A DNA stretch of 49,193 nucleotides from an uncultured Clostridia bacterium (GCA_947587085.1 CANPXX010000004.1:1-49193); one strand, 5' to 3'; counted from the stretch's first letter, positions 26,611 through 36,317 are shown. Notes: generated by a model from the letters alone, not told the origin. Numbers and translations are program-made.

Positions 26611-29600
26611 ATTTCAAGGAAGTAAGGCTGGTCGGATTCAAGTCCTTTGCGGACGCGACCTCCATCAAATTCGACGACGGCGTGACCTGCATCGTCGGAC
26701 CGAACGGCTGCGGCAAGAGCAACGTCGCGGACGCGGTGCGCTGGGTGCTCGGGGAGCAGTCCGCCAAGACGCTCCGCGGATCGACCATGCAGGACGTCAT
26801 TTTCAGCGGCACGGAGACGCGCCGCCAGCTCTCCTATTGCGAAGTCACCCTCGTGTTCGATAACACCGACAAGATCTTCGACATCGAGTACGACGAGGTC
26901 GCCATGACCCGCCGTCTGTACCGCTCGGGCGAGAGCGAATACCTCATCAATCTGCAACCCTGCCTCCGCAGGGACATCGTCACCCTTTTGCACGGCGTCG
27001 GCATCGGCAAGGAGGGATACTCCATCATCGGACAGGGCAAGGTGGAACAGATCATCACCGCCAAACCCGAGGACCGCCGCGCCATCTTCGAAGAGGCGAC
27101 GGGCGTCATCCGCTTCAAGTCGCAGAAGGAGGAGATCGAGCGCAAACTTGCGAACGCGCGGGACAACCTCACCGTGTTCGCCCAGCGCATGGACGAGGCG
27201 GAGAAACAGCTCCGTCCGCTCGGGCAGCAGGCGGAGACGGCGCGCAAGCACCGCGAATACAGCACCGAGCTCAAATATCAGGAAGTCAACTCCTATCTCG
27301 TGCGGAGCGACAGCTTCTCGCAGGAGACGGAGAAGTACCGCGCCGCCATAGCGGAGGAGGACGGCGAGCTCCAAGCGGTGGAGGAGCGCCTCGCCGCAGT
27401 GGACGTCGAGGAGGCGGAGGACAGGGCGCGCACCGCCGAGTCCGACGCGCGCCTCCGCTCCATCAACGAGAAGCTCCGTCTCTTCGAAGTGGACATGGAG
27501 CACAAGACGGGGGAAGGGAAGGTGCTCGCCGAGCGCATCCGCTCGTACCGCAGCCGCCTCAGCGCCGCCGCCGACAACGTGGAATATTCCCTCCGCAGGA
27601 CGCAGGAGATCGACGGCATCGTGGAGGCAAGCGCCAAGCGCAGGGCGGAACGGGAGGCGCGCGCGGCGCAGATCGCCGAGGAGAGCGCGAAGCTCGTGGC
27701 GGACCTTCGGGACGCAGACGCCCGCGTGGAGGCGGAGGAGCGCCGCGAGAACGAGCGGCGGGAGAGCGAGCTCAGTTCGGTGGAAGGGCTTGCGGACGTG
27801 CGCGCCAACATGGGGAGCCTCTCCGCCCGCCGCGACGCCGTGCAGGACCGCATGGAGGAGGTGCGCGCCGCCATCCGCAAGGCGGCGGAGAGAAGGGAGG
27901 AGAGCGAGCGCCGCCTCGAAGCATACGTGAAGGAACGGGAGGAGTGCGAGCGCTTCCTCGACAAGAGACCCGAGCGCGAGGAGGAGCTGAACGCCGCCGT
28001 GGACGATCTCGCCCGCTCCGAGCAACAGCTCTCGGAGGAGATCGTCGGCTGTAATACCTCCATCCTCAATTTCACCAACAATCTCGAAATGTACCGCAAT
28101 CTCAAAAACCGCTTCGACGGCTACCGGGATTCGGTGCGCCGCTTACAGCTCGATGCACGGCAGAACGCCGAGCTCGGCAAGCGCATCAAGGGCGCCATCG
28201 CGGACATCGTATCCACCGAGCGCAAATACGAAGTCGCGTTGGAGACGGCGTTCGGCACGTCGATGCAGTCCCTCGTCACGGCGACGCAGGACGACGCGGC
28301 ATATCTCATCCGCTATCTCAAAGAGACGGGCGGCGGCATCGTCACCTTTTTGCCCGTCAACGGCATGCGCCCGCGCGGGGACAGCCGCGAGGCGGAGCGC
28401 GCCCTCTCCGAGGACGGCGCCGTCGGGCTCGCCGCCTCCCTCGTTACATACGACCCCTATTACGACAATGTGGTGCGCAACCTGCTCGGGAACACCCTCA
28501 TCTGCGACGACCTCGAGAGCGCAAAGCGCATCCGAAACCGCTATCCCGAGGCGTTCCGCATCATCACGTTGGAGGGCGAAGTCATCGCCACCAACGGCGC
28601 CATGACGGGCGGGTCCCGCAGGAAGGACAGCGGCAACCTGCTCGCGGGGGAGCGGCACATCAAGGAGTGCGAAGAGGCGATCGAGCGCAAGCGCGCGATT
28701 CTCTCCAAGCTCAGCGCCGCGCTTTCCTCCCGCACGGAGGAATTGGAGGCGGCGCGCGCCGCCCGCGAGGAATTCCGCGTGAAGGTGCAGGAGGAGACGG
28801 CGCACTTTGCCGCCGTCTCGCAGAAGGAGCTCGCCGAGAAGGGGCTGCTCGCCTCGGCGCAGACGGACGAGCGGGAGTACACCGCGCTCCTCGACAAGCT
28901 CACCCGCACGGCAGACGATCTGCAAAGCGAGGTGCTCTCCTCCTCCGAGAACGAGGAGCTCCTCAACAAGATCCGCGCGGAGGCGGCGCAGGAGGCGCAG
29001 CTCCGCCAGATGGAGCTCGGACAGCTCCGCGAGCGGCGCGACAAGCTCGCCCGCGACTTACAGGCGCTCCGCGTGGAGGGCGCGGCGGCGGAATCCGCCC
29101 GCGTCGCCGACGAGGAGAATTGCAAGCGGCTCCTGCTCGAAAAGGAGTCCCTCCTTCAAAAGGTAGAGGAGGAGCGCGACAGCATCGCCAAGACGGAACA
29201 GATGATCGAACAGCTCCGCCGCGACGAGGAGAAGGTCGCGCTCACCGAGGAGGAACAGCACACCGTACAGGCGCTCCGCGCCCGCCTCGAGGACGAGGAG
29301 ACTGCCAAGCGCGCCCTCGTCGCGCGGCAGAGCGAGATCGCGGAGGAGAAGCGCAAACTTCTCTCCCGCCAGATGGCGTGCAGTGAGAAAAAGCATGCCG
29401 CGGAGATCGAGATCTCCCGTCTCGAGACCACGCTGGACAACATGCGCCAGCGCCTCGAAGAGGCGTACGGGCTCACCTACGAGAGCGCGCAGGCGCTCCG
29501 CGACGGGGCGTACGACATCACCCAAGCCAACCAGACCATCAATTCCCTCCGCCACAAGATCGCGGCGCTCGGCGCGGTGAACTTCAACGCCGAGGAGGAT

Positions 29601-30203
29601 TATGAGAATTTGCTCGCGCGCTACAACGAGATGCAGACGCAGCGGGAGGACCTTGAAAAGGGTATCGACGACCTATCGGGCGCCCTCAGCCGCTTGCGCG
29701 ACGAGATGCAGAAGCAGTTCGACGACGGCTTCCGCGAGATCAACGAGAACTTTACGCACGTCTTTAAGGAGCTCTTCGGCGGCGGAAGGGCGGAGATGCA
29801 GCTCGACTACACCGATTGCGACGACCCGCTCAACGCGGGCGTGGAGATCATCGCCTGTCCGCCCGGCAAGAAGCTGACGAGGCTCTCCCTCCTCTCGGGC
29901 GGGGAACAGGCGTTCACCGCCATCGCCATCCTCTTCGCCATCCTCAAAAGCCGTCCCATGCCGTTCTGCATCCTCGACGAGATCGAGGCGGCGCTCGACG
30001 AGGCGAACGTGGACCGCTTCGCGAGATATTTGAAGAAATTTTCCAAGGACACGCAGTTCATCGTCATCACCCACAAGAAGCCCACCATGAATCGGGCGGA
30101 TACGCTGTTCGGCGTCACGATGGAGGAGAAGGGCGTCAGCAAGATCGTCTCCGTCAAGCTCTCCGAGGTGGAGGCGCGCCTCGGGGGCGACACGGTCATG
30201 TAG
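26607..30203 (+). CDS. smc: Chromosome segregation ATPase SMC
   Basis: 1198-residue condensin subunit that organises and separates chromosomes with ScpA and ScpB. It starts at GTG 26607 (VNFKEVRLVGFKSFAD), overlapping rnc by 4 nt. Walker A GPNGCGKSN is at residues 31-39. Long coiled coils flank a hinge near 510-680 (NAELGKRIKGAIADIVSTER to TFLPVNGMRPRG). The C-terminal head has LLSGGEQAFTAIAILFAILK and Walker B FCILDEIEAALDEANVDRF. Length is typical. rnc-smc-ftsY order is standard in Firmicutes. Confidence 0.97.
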   Translation: MNFKEVRLVGFKSFADATSIKFDDGVTCIVGPNGCGKSNVADAVRWVLGEQSAKTLRGSTMQDVIFSGTETRRQLSYCEVTLVFDNTDKIFDIEYDEVAMTRRLYRSGESEYLINLQPCLRRDIVTLLHGVGIGKEGYSIIGQGKVEQIITAKPEDRRAIFEEATGVIRFKSQKEEIERKLANARDNLTVFAQRMDEAEKQLRPLGQQAETARKHREYSTELKYQEVNSYLVRSDSFSQETEKYRAAIAEEDGELQAVEERLAAVDVEEAEDRARTAESDARLRSINEKLRLFEVDMEHKTGEGKVLAERIRSYRSRLSAAADNVEYSLRRTQEIDGIVEASAKRRAEREARAAQIAEESAKLVADLRDADARVEAEERRENERRESELSSVEGLADVRANMGSLSARRDAVQDRMEEVRAAIRKAAERREESERRLEAYVKEREECERFLDKRPEREEELNAAVDDLARSEQQLSEEIVGCNTSILNFTNNLEMYRNLKNRFDGYRDSVRRLQLDARQNAELGKRIKGAIADIVSTERKYEVALETAFGTSMQSLVTATQDDAAYLIRYLKETGGGIVTFLPVNGMRPRGDSREAERALSEDGAVGLAASLVTYDPYYDNVVRNLLGNTLICDDLESAKRIRNRYPEAFRIITLEGEVIATNGAMTGGSRRKDSGNLLAGERHIKECEEAIERKRAILSKLSAALSSRTEELEAARAAREEFRVKVQEETAHFAAVSQKELAEKGLLASAQTDEREYTALLDKLTRTADDLQSEVLSSSENEELLNKIRAEAAQEAQLRQMELGQLRERRDKLARDLQALRVEGAAAESARVADEENCKRLLLEKESLLQKVEEERDSIAKTEQMIEQLRRDEEKVALTEEEQHTVQALRARLEDEETAKRALVARQSEIAEEKRKLLSRQMACSEKKHAAEIEISRLETTLDNMRQRLEEAYGLTYESAQALRDGAYDITQANQTINSLRHKIAALGAVNFNAEEDYENLLARYNEMQTQREDLEKGIDDLSGALSRLRDEMQKQFDDGFREINENFTHVFKELFGGGRAEMQLDYTDCDDPLNAGVEIIACPPGKKLTRLSLLSGGEQAFTAIAILFAILKSRPMPFCILDEIEAALDEANVDRFARYLKKFSKDTQFIVITHKKPTMNRADTLFGVTMEEKGVSKIVSVKLSEVEARLGGDTVM

Positions 30204-30230
30204 CGCACGCGCATCCGCTCGGAGGAAGAT

Positions 30231-31127
30231 ATGGGACTGTTCGGCAAGATCAAAGACGCGCTCAGAAAGACCAAAGAGGGCGTGGCGCACAAGATGCGCC
30301 AGCTCTTCCTGAAAAATAAGCTCGGCAACGAATTTTACGACGAGCTCGAGGAGATCCTCATCTCCTCGGACGTCTCCGTCCGCACCGCGGAGGACGTGGT
30401 GGAGCAGGTGAAGGAGGAGGCGATCGGCAACAAAGTGCGCGACGAGGCGTTCGTCACCGACCTCCTCAAAGACATCCTCGAAGATACCCTCAACGAGGCG
30501 CCCGTCCCCGAGTTCCGCTACCCCGCGGTCATCATGTTCGTGGGCGTGAACGGCGTCGGCAAGACGACCACCATCGGCAAGGTCGCCAATTGGTTCGTCA
30601 AGCAGAAAAAGAGCGTCACGGTGGCGGCGGCGGATACCTTCCGTGCGGCGGCGATCGGTCAGCTCGAAATCTGGGCGGAACGCGCCAAAGTGCGCATCGT
30701 CAAGCACGAGGAGGGGAGCGACCCGTCTGCGGTCGTGTTCGACGCCGTCTCTTCGGCGCGCGCGCGGGGGACCGACGTCCTCCTCGTGGATACGGCGGGT
30801 CGTCTGCACGTCAAAGAGAATCTCATGAACGAGCTCAAAAAGATGGATAGGGTGGTGGCGCGGGAGTTCCCCGAGGCGCACTTCTATAAATTTTTGGTGC
30901 TCGACGCAACCACGGGGCAGAACGCCTATTCGCAGGCGAAGGTATTTCGCGACGCCGTCTCCATCGACGGAATCGTGCTCACCAAATTGGACGGCACGGC
31001 AAAGGGCGGCTTCGTGTTCTCGCTGTGCGGGGAGCTGAAAGTGCCCGTCGTGTTTGCGGGCGTGGGCGAAAAGATCGACGATCTGGAACGCTTCGACGCC
31101 GAAGAATTTGTAGAGGGATTCTTTTAA
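30231..31127 (+). CDS. ftsY: Signal recognition particle receptor FtsY
   Basis: 298-residue SRP receptor GTPase that docks Ffh-bound ribosomes at the membrane. NG domain only: the long acidic A region of E. coli is absent, as is normal in Gram-positives, and the N-terminus MGLFGKIKDALRKTKEG can act as the membrane-contact helix. The P-loop is GVNGVGKT (105-112), followed by DTFRAAA, DTAGRLHVKENLMNEL, TKLDGTAKGG and GVGEKIDDLERF. GGAGGAAG precedes the ATG. Its partner ffh lies 3.5 kb downstream, beyond an inserted BspA-like gene. Confidence 0.96.
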   Translation: MGLFGKIKDALRKTKEGVAHKMRQLFLKNKLGNEFYDELEEILISSDVSVRTAEDVVEQVKEEAIGNKVRDEAFVTDLLKDILEDTLNEAPVPEFRYPAVIMFVGVNGVGKTTTIGKVANWFVKQKKSVTVAAADTFRAAAIGQLEIWAERAKVRIVKHEEGSDPSAVVFDAVSSARARGTDVLLVDTAGRLHVKENLMNELKKMDRVVAREFPEAHFYKFLVLDATTGQNAYSQAKVFRDAVSIDGIVLTKLDGTAKGGFVFSLCGELKVPVVFAGVGEKIDDLERFDAEEFVEGFF

Positions 31128-31225
31128 GAGCGTTTTATTTCGCGAAATTCTTTATCGAATAGCCACGCGCGATTTCATCGCGCGTGTTCTTATAATGCGG
31201 GCAAAGAATTTTGCGACGGAAATTG
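31128..31225 (+). terminator. Terminator-like repeat element A, copy 2
   Basis: After ftsY: TTTCGCGAAATTCTTTATCG, then hairpin arms CACGCGCGAT (31164-31173) and ATCGCGCGTG (31177-31186) with a 3-nt loop, then TTCTTATAATGCGG. The arms differ from copies 1 and 3 while remaining complementary. Confidence 0.6.
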
Positions 31226-31258
31226 GCGGGGATGGGAAACGGGGTTTTATCTCTTTAT

Positions 31259-31335
31259 CGCTTGCTCCGACAACAAGCGCGGACGAGCCGCGCAAATTGA
31301 GGCGCGCTCCGCAAAATGCGATTTTGCTACGCGCG
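31259..31335 (+). repeat. 77-nt structured repeat element B, copy 1
   Basis: Starts CGCTTGCTCCGACAACAAGC and ends with the hairpin GCAAAAT-GCG-ATTTTGC inside outer complementary GCGCGC/CGCGCG. A full-length second copy is at 36748-36824 and an inverted one runs off the window end at 49122. Confidence 0.75.
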
Positions 31336-31394
31336 ACAAGAATTTGAATGGGAAGGCTCTCTCTAATGTCATGACCCGCGCACATTCTCTCAAA

Positions 31395-31593
31395 TGTCAT
31401 TTCGACCGAAGCGTAAGCGGAGTGGAGAAATCTCTACCGCATTAAAAATAAGGTAGAGATGCCTCGACTACGCTACTTCGCCTACGGCGCGTGCGCCGCT
31501 ATGCGTCGGGCGGCATGACAGAGGAGAGCGGTAGAGATGTTTCGACTCGAGCGCCAACGTCCAACGGACGTGGGCGCTCGGCTCAACATGACA
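31395..31593. repeat. Palindromic repeat element C, two adjoining copies
   Basis: TGTCAT (31395) to ATGACA (31515-31520) holds ATCTCTACC and its inverse AAGGTAGAGAT. A second part continues to ATGACA at 31588-31593 with the inner arms GAGCGCCAACGTCC and GGACGTGGGCGCTC. No gene is supported in 31128-31690. Confidence 0.65.
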
Positions 31594-31696
31594 AAAGAAG
31601 CGGCTTTGCGCGTGCTGCCCTTGGACAATAAAGAACGTGCGGCGGGGAAAAACGAAAAAATTTTACAAAAATTTTTCCAAAAATGCTGTGGATAAC

Positions 31697-31723
31697 TTGA
31701 CAAACGGGGGGGGGTGCTATAAT
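31697..31723 (+). promoter_or_regulatory. Promoter of the second BspA-like gene
   Basis: TTGACA (31697-31702) and TATAAT (31718-31723) are separated by only 15 nt, but TG precedes the -10 by one base (extended -10, 31715-31716), which can compensate. The paired operator repeats seen before the first BspA-like gene are absent. Confidence 0.65.
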
Positions 31724-31756
31724 ATGAAATGACAATATTTCACATGAGGTGAAGGA

Positions 31757-33730
31757 ATGAAACGTAACCTTTTGACGGCGCTCCTGTGCCTCGCCTCGGC
31801 GTTCTGCCTCTGCCTCGGTATTACGGCGTGCGGCGGGGAGAGGGAGGAAAAGGGCGAGGACGGGCACACGCATGTCGCCGAAACGTTCAGCTCGGACGAT
31901 AGTACGCATTGGAAGGTATGCACCGTCTGCGGAGAAGCGTTTGCAGAAAAGGAACACAATTACGATCAAGGAAACACCTGCAAGACCTGCGGGCACCAGC
32001 TTACGTTTATCTACTCTGAGAACGGAGAGGATGGCTATGCCATAATGGGCGGATGGCCCAACGCAAGGAATGCAACGGAACTCACCATTCCCGCCCGTTA
32101 CAACGGAAAGCCGGTCACTGCGATTGGAAGTAGCGGACTTGAGAATTTTGGCTCTCTCGAAAGCATAGAGATTCCCGAAAGTGTGACCTCGATCGGAGTC
32201 CGGGGGCTTTATGGGTGCGACTCTCTCACGAGTATCAAGATTCCCGACAGCGTGGTCTCGATCGGAGAGAGTGCGTTCTCGAATTGCACATCTCTCGTAA
32301 GCATTGAGATTCCCGACAGCGTGACCTCGATTGAGAAAAGTACGTTCTCAAGTTGCGACTCTCTTACGAGTATCAAGATTCCCGATAGTGTAACCACGAT
32401 CGGCGAAAGTGCGTTCTTTAATTGTACTTCTCTCACGAGTATCAAGATTCCCGACAGCGTGACCTCGATCGGTGATGGGGCGTTCTCGGATTGCTCCTCT
32501 CTTGCGAGCATAGAGATTCCCAATAGTGTGACTTCGATCGGAAAGAATGCGTTTGTGAATTGCTTCTCTCTCACGAGCATTGATATCCCCGACAGCGTGA
32601 CCTCGATCGGGGAGCATGCGTTCTCTTTTTGCACCGCTCTCACGAGCATTGAGATTCCCGATAGTGTGACCTCGATCGGGAAGAATGCGTTTATGAATTG
32701 TACCGCGCTTACAAGCGTAATCGTTGAGAGTGGCTCGATCGGGGACTTCGCGTTCTTCGGGTGCGGCTCTCTTAAGAGCGTGACGATCGGGAAGGGCGTG
32801 GCTTCGATCGGAGGGAGTGCGTTCCGAGATTGCTCCTCTCTTTCGAGCGTTCATATTACCGACGTTGCGGCATGGTGTAAAATCGAGTTTGAAGATAATC
32901 CGCTTCAATATGCGCATCATCTCTATTTGGGAGAGACGGAAATCAAGGAGCTCGTCATTCCCGATGGAGTTACGGAAATCAAAGAAGACGCATTCTATAA
33001 TTGTACTTCCCTCGCGAGCGTGAAAATTTCCGACAGCGTGACTTCGATCGGGGATAAGGCGTTCCATGAGTGCTCCTCTCTCACGAGCATAACGATCGGA
33101 AACGGCGTGACCTCGATCGGGAGCAGTGCGTTCTCGGGTTGCTATAAACTGATCGAAGTGTGGAATCATTCCGAACTTCCCCTTGAAGAAGGAAAAAGTT
33201 CCTATGGCTGTGTTGCCCTTTATGCGAAGGATGTCTATCAGGGAGACGAGCCGAGCAAGCAGATTGAGGAGGACGGATATCTCTTCTATGAGGACGGCGG
33301 GGAGAGCTATCTCCTCGGGTATCTCGGCGAGGAGACAGAGCTCACCCTTCCCCAGGTGAGCCCGAGCGGAAAGCGATATGCGATCTATCGATATGCTTTC
33401 AGTAATGACGATTTTCTCACGAGCATTGTCATTTCGAACGGCGTGACCTCGATCGGGGAGAGTGCGTTTTCGAATTGCACCTCGCTCACGGACGTAAGAA
33501 TAGGGAGCGGAGTGACTTTAATTGAGCGGTATGCGTTCAATCAGTGTCCCTCGCTTATAAGCGTAACATTTGACCAGCCGAGCGGGTGGTTTATTGCCGA
33601 GTATCAATCGGCGACGAGCGGGACCGAGCTTTCAAGTGCGGTCCTGAGCAATCAAGCTACTGCCGTAAAATATTTAACAAACAATAGCTCCGATGGCGGA
33701 TACGTCAGTTATTATTGGAAGCGGAAGTAA
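31757..33730 (+). CDS. Second BspA-like leucine-rich-repeat surface lipoprotein
   Basis: 657-residue lipoprotein closely related to the gene at 77. The signal peptide MKRNLLTALLCLASAFCLCL leads to an ITAC lipobox with Cys25, followed by GGE. A short Cys/His region (HTHVAETF...CTVCGEAF...CKTCG) is a reduced version of the Cys units in the first protein. About thirteen 23-residue repeats with the DSVTSIG..AF core follow, interrupted by the non-repeat segment AAWCKIEFED also found in the paralogue. The C-terminus is SYYWKRK in both. The two genes share long stretches of DNA identity, so they probably arose by duplication. This copy separates ftsY from ylxM. Confidence 0.87.
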   Translation: MKRNLLTALLCLASAFCLCLGITACGGEREEKGEDGHTHVAETFSSDDSTHWKVCTVCGEAFAEKEHNYDQGNTCKTCGHQLTFIYSENGEDGYAIMGGWPNARNATELTIPARYNGKPVTAIGSSGLENFGSLESIEIPESVTSIGVRGLYGCDSLTSIKIPDSVVSIGESAFSNCTSLVSIEIPDSVTSIEKSTFSSCDSLTSIKIPDSVTTIGESAFFNCTSLTSIKIPDSVTSIGDGAFSDCSSLASIEIPNSVTSIGKNAFVNCFSLTSIDIPDSVTSIGEHAFSFCTALTSIEIPDSVTSIGKNAFMNCTALTSVIVESGSIGDFAFFGCGSLKSVTIGKGVASIGGSAFRDCSSLSSVHITDVAAWCKIEFEDNPLQYAHHLYLGETEIKELVIPDGVTEIKEDAFYNCTSLASVKISDSVTSIGDKAFHECSSLTSITIGNGVTSIGSSAFSGCYKLIEVWNHSELPLEEGKSSYGCVALYAKDVYQGDEPSKQIEEDGYLFYEDGGESYLLGYLGEETELTLPQVSPSGKRYAIYRYAFSNDDFLTSIVISNGVTSIGESAFSNCTSLTDVRIGSGVTLIERYAFNQCPSLISVTFDQPSGWFIAEYQSATSGTELSSAVLSNQATAVKYLTNNSSDGGYVSYYWKRK

Positions 33731-33747
33731 GAGGGGGGAATCCAATT

Positions 33748-33874
33748 TGTCATGTTGAGCCGAGTGCCCACGTCCAACGGACGTGGGCGCTCGAGTCGAA
33801 ACATCTCTACCGCATTTTAACAAGGTAGAGATTTTTCGACTTCGTTCGCTTCGCTCACTTCGCTCAAAATGACA
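33748..33874. repeat. Palindromic repeat element C, copy at 33748
   Basis: TGTCAT (33748) to ATGACA (33869-33874). Hairpin CCCACGTCC-AAC-GGACGTGGG lies inside, then ATCTCTACC and AAGGTAGAGAT in inverted order. Confidence 0.65.
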
Positions 33875-33899
33875 ATAAAGAGAATGCTTCGCCTTACGG

Positions 33900-34070
33900 C
33901 TACTTCGCCTACGGCTCGTGCGCCGCTACGCGTCGGGCGGCATGACATTAAAGAAAGATAGCGATGCCTCGACTACGCTACTTCGCCTACGGCTCGTGCG
34001 CCGCTACGCGTCGGGCGGCATGACATTATAGAATGCTTCGCGCTTCGTCTACAACAGAAGCCTCGCGCGG
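33900..34070 (+). repeat. Direct 51-bp duplication followed by repeat element D
   Basis: A 51-bp unit starting CTACTTCGCCTACGGCTCGT and ending GGCATGACATTA occurs at 33900-33950 and again, identical, at 33978-34028. The second copy runs into element D (34018-34070), which ends AGAAGCCTCGCGCGG. No gene is supported between 33731 and 34169. Confidence 0.7.
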
Positions 34071-34169
34071 GACGGCAGAGCAGAAGAGCGGGCGTTGGGA
34101 GGCGGGTGGCGGAAGAGGGAAAAGAGCAAAAATCTTTGCGAAAAATTTTCGTCTGTCAAGGAAAATTGC

Positions 34170-34198
34170 TTGACGGGCTCGCAAGTTTCTGTTATACT
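34170..34198 (+). promoter_or_regulatory. SigA-type promoter of ylxM-ffh-rpsP-khpA
   Basis: TTGACG (34170-34175), a 17-nt spacer and TATACT (34193-34198), 39 nt before the ylxM start. Confidence 0.75.
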
Positions 34199-34237
34199 GT
34201 GAAGGAGTAAAGGGAAATTACCTGATGGGAGGGGGAT

Positions 34238-34654
34238 ATGCCGTTTTGCACGATCGCCGTGCCGGGGGAGAGCGCTCCCAAGAGGAAAGTCCGATATCTC
34301 CGTCTCTTCGACGTCTACGGTCCGCTCCTCACCGAGAGCCGCCGCGACATCTGCAATCTCTACTTTGTGTGCGATCTCTCCCTCTCCGAGATCGCCGAGC
34401 AGAAGGGAGTCACCAAGCAATCCGTCTCCGAAGCGCTCAAAACGAGCCGCGAACTGTTGGACTCCTTTGAGGAGCGGTTGCACGTCGTGCGCGACGATAC
34501 CGAGTATTCCCTCGCCGTCTCGAACATGATGACGGACGTGACGCGGGCGCTGGAATCCTTCGCCCGTCGGCACCCTGAATTTTCCGAAGAAATGGGTTCG
34601 ATCGCAGACATGGTATGCGTCGGCGAGCGCATAGACCCCGAAAAGGAGGAATAA
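34238..34654 (+). CDS. ylxM: YlxM-family helix-turn-helix protein, SRP-associated
   Basis: 138 residues; YlxM proteins are usually about 110. The conserved part is RYLRLFDVYGPLLTESRRDI, then LYFVCDLSLSEIAEQKGVTK with the helix-turn-helix and QSVSEALKTSRELLDSFEE. The family lies next to ffh in Firmicutes and Mollicutes and has been linked to SRP assembly; it is not an established DNA-binding regulator. The first 15 residues before RKVRYLRL and the last 35 are extra. GGAGGGGG precedes the ATG, and the stop abuts the ffh start. Confidence 0.9.
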   Translation: MPFCTIAVPGESAPKRKVRYLRLFDVYGPLLTESRRDICNLYFVCDLSLSEIAEQKGVTKQSVSEALKTSRELLDSFEERLHVVRDDTEYSLAVSNMMTDVTRALESFARRHPEFSEEMGSIADMVCVGERIDPEKEE

Positions 34655-35974
34655 ATGGCGCTCTTTGCATCGCTCTCCGAGCGGCTCAATCACATTTTCA
34701 GTAAGCTCACCAAGCGCGGCAAGCTCACCGAGCTCGAGATACGGCAGGCAATGCGCGAGGTGCGCATCGCCCTCCTCGAGGCGGACGTCAATCTGAAAGT
34801 CGCGAAAAATTTCATTGCAGAGGTCTCCGAAAAGGCGGTGGGGCAGCAGGTGCTCGAGAGCCTCAATCCCGCCCAGCAGGTCATCAAGATCGTCAACGAA
34901 GAGCTCATCGCCCTGATGGGTTCGGGGAACGCCAAGCTCGAGGTCTCGCCCAAACTTCCCACCGTCATCATGATGTGCGGTCTGCAAGGCGCGGGCAAGA
35001 CGACGATGTGCGCCAAGCTCGCCGTCCAGCTCAAAAAGCAGGGGAAGAAGCCCCTGCTCGTCGCGTGCGACATCTACCGTCCCGCCGCGATCGACCAGCT
35101 CAAAGTCGTGGGCGCGAAGGCGGGGGCGGAGGTGTTCGAAAAGGGCACGCAGGCGCCCGCCAAGACGGCGAAGCAGGCGGTGGAATATGCGCGGAAGATG
35201 GGGTACGACACCGTCGTCATCGACACGGCGGGGCGGCTCCACATCGACGAGAAACTCATGCAGGAGCTCGAAGAGATCGAGCGCGAGGTGGACGTCACCG
35301 AGATTCTTCTCACGGTGGACGCCATGACGGGGCAGGACGCCGTGAACGTTGCGGAGACCTTCAACGCGCGCCTCGGCGTGACGGGCGTCATCCTCACCAA
35401 GCTGGACGGCGACACGCGCGGCGGCGCATGCCTCAGCATCAAGGCGGTGACGGGCAAGCCTATAAAGTTCATCGGCGTGGGCGAGAAGATCACCGATCTG
35501 GAACCCTTCTATCCCGACCGCATGGCGAGCCGCATCCTCGGCATGGGAGACGTGCTCTCCCTCATCGAGAAGGCGCAGGAGGCGGTGACCGAACAGCAGG
35601 CGAGGGAGATGGAGCGCAAGATGCGGGAGAACTCCTTCACGCTCACCGACTATCTCACCCAATTCGAGACGCTCAAACGCATGGGCGGGGCGGGCGCGCT
35701 CGTGAACATGCTCCCCGGGGCGGGCAAGCTCAAACTCAAAGAAAGCGATCTCGACGAGAAGAAGGTGGAACGGGTGCGCGCCATCATCCTCTCCATGACA
35801 CCCAAGGAGCGCGACAACCCGCAGATCGTCAACTCCTCGCGGAAGAGGAGAATCGCGCTCGGCTCGGGCACGACGGTGCAGGAGATCAACCAGCTGTTGA
35901 AGCAGTTCGAACAGACGAAGCTCCTCATGAAGCAGATGAAGGGCGGAAGAGGAAGGATGCGGTTGCCCTTCTGA
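34655..35974 (+). CDS. ffh: Signal recognition particle protein Ffh (SRP54)
   Basis: 439-residue GTPase that binds 4.5S/6S RNA and signal sequences and delivers ribosomes to FtsY. The N domain starts MALFASLSERLNHIFSKLTK. The G domain has the P-loop GLQGAGKTT (109-117), DIYRPAAIDQL, DTAGRLHIDEKLMQEL and TKLDGDTRGGACLS. The M domain from about 300 has SFTLTDYLTQFETLKRMGG and a Met-rich end (LLMKQMKGGRGRM). Slightly shorter than the usual 450. The start sits directly after the ylxM stop with AAAGGAGGAA as binding site. Confidence 0.97.
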   Translation: MALFASLSERLNHIFSKLTKRGKLTELEIRQAMREVRIALLEADVNLKVAKNFIAEVSEKAVGQQVLESLNPAQQVIKIVNEELIALMGSGNAKLEVSPKLPTVIMMCGLQGAGKTTMCAKLAVQLKKQGKKPLLVACDIYRPAAIDQLKVVGAKAGAEVFEKGTQAPAKTAKQAVEYARKMGYDTVVIDTAGRLHIDEKLMQELEEIEREVDVTEILLTVDAMTGQDAVNVAETFNARLGVTGVILTKLDGDTRGGACLSIKAVTGKPIKFIGVGEKITDLEPFYPDRMASRILGMGDVLSLIEKAQEAVTEQQAREMERKMRENSFTLTDYLTQFETLKRMGGAGALVNMLPGAGKLKLKESDLDEKKVERVRAIILSMTPKERDNPQIVNSSRKRRIALGSGTTVQEINQLLKQFEQTKLLMKQMKGGRGRMRLPF

Positions 35975-36026
35975 GGGCGGTCAAATCGATAAAAAAATTC
36001 AAAAATACATTCGGAGGTAACAAGCA

Positions 36027-36317
36027 ATGGTCAAAATGAGATTGGTGAGAATGGGCGACAAGAAGTCCCCCGTGTACCGCATCGTCGTGGTGGACGCACG
36101 CAAAGCCGCCACGGGCGAGTACATCGAGAAGATCGGCTTCTACGATCCCAAGTCCGAACCCGTCACGCTCACGGTGGACGCGGAGAAGGCGAGAGATTGG
36201 CTCGCAAAGGGCGTTCAGCCCACCGAGACGGTGAGGAACCTTCTCGTTCGCGCGGGCGCCATCGAGAAGCCCGCGAAGCTCAGCCCCGCCAAGACCAAGA
36301 CGAAGAAAAAGAAGTGA
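36027..36317 (+). CDS. rpsP: 30S ribosomal protein S16
   Basis: 96-residue small-subunit protein with the S16 signature MVKMRLVRMGDKKSPVYRIV followed by VDARKAATGEYIEKIGFYDP. The C-terminus has the usual Lys-rich tail. GGAGG precedes the ATG. It follows ffh in the conserved order. Confidence 0.97.
   Translation: MVKMRLVRMGDKKSPVYRIVVVDARKAATGEYIEKIGFYDPKSEPVTLTVDAEKARDWLAKGVQPTETVRNLLVRAGAIEKPAKLSPAKTKTKKKK

Noticed and set aside
31259-31335. Element B as a tRNA gene
   Set aside because: 77 nt is tRNA-sized and contains hairpins, but there is no TTC-A T-loop, no acceptor stem with CCA and no cloverleaf pairing.
34238-34654. YlxM as a transcription regulator of the neighbouring surface protein
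   Set aside because: Its helix-turn-helix and position before ffh fit the SRP-linked YlxM family; nothing ties it to the BspA-like gene.
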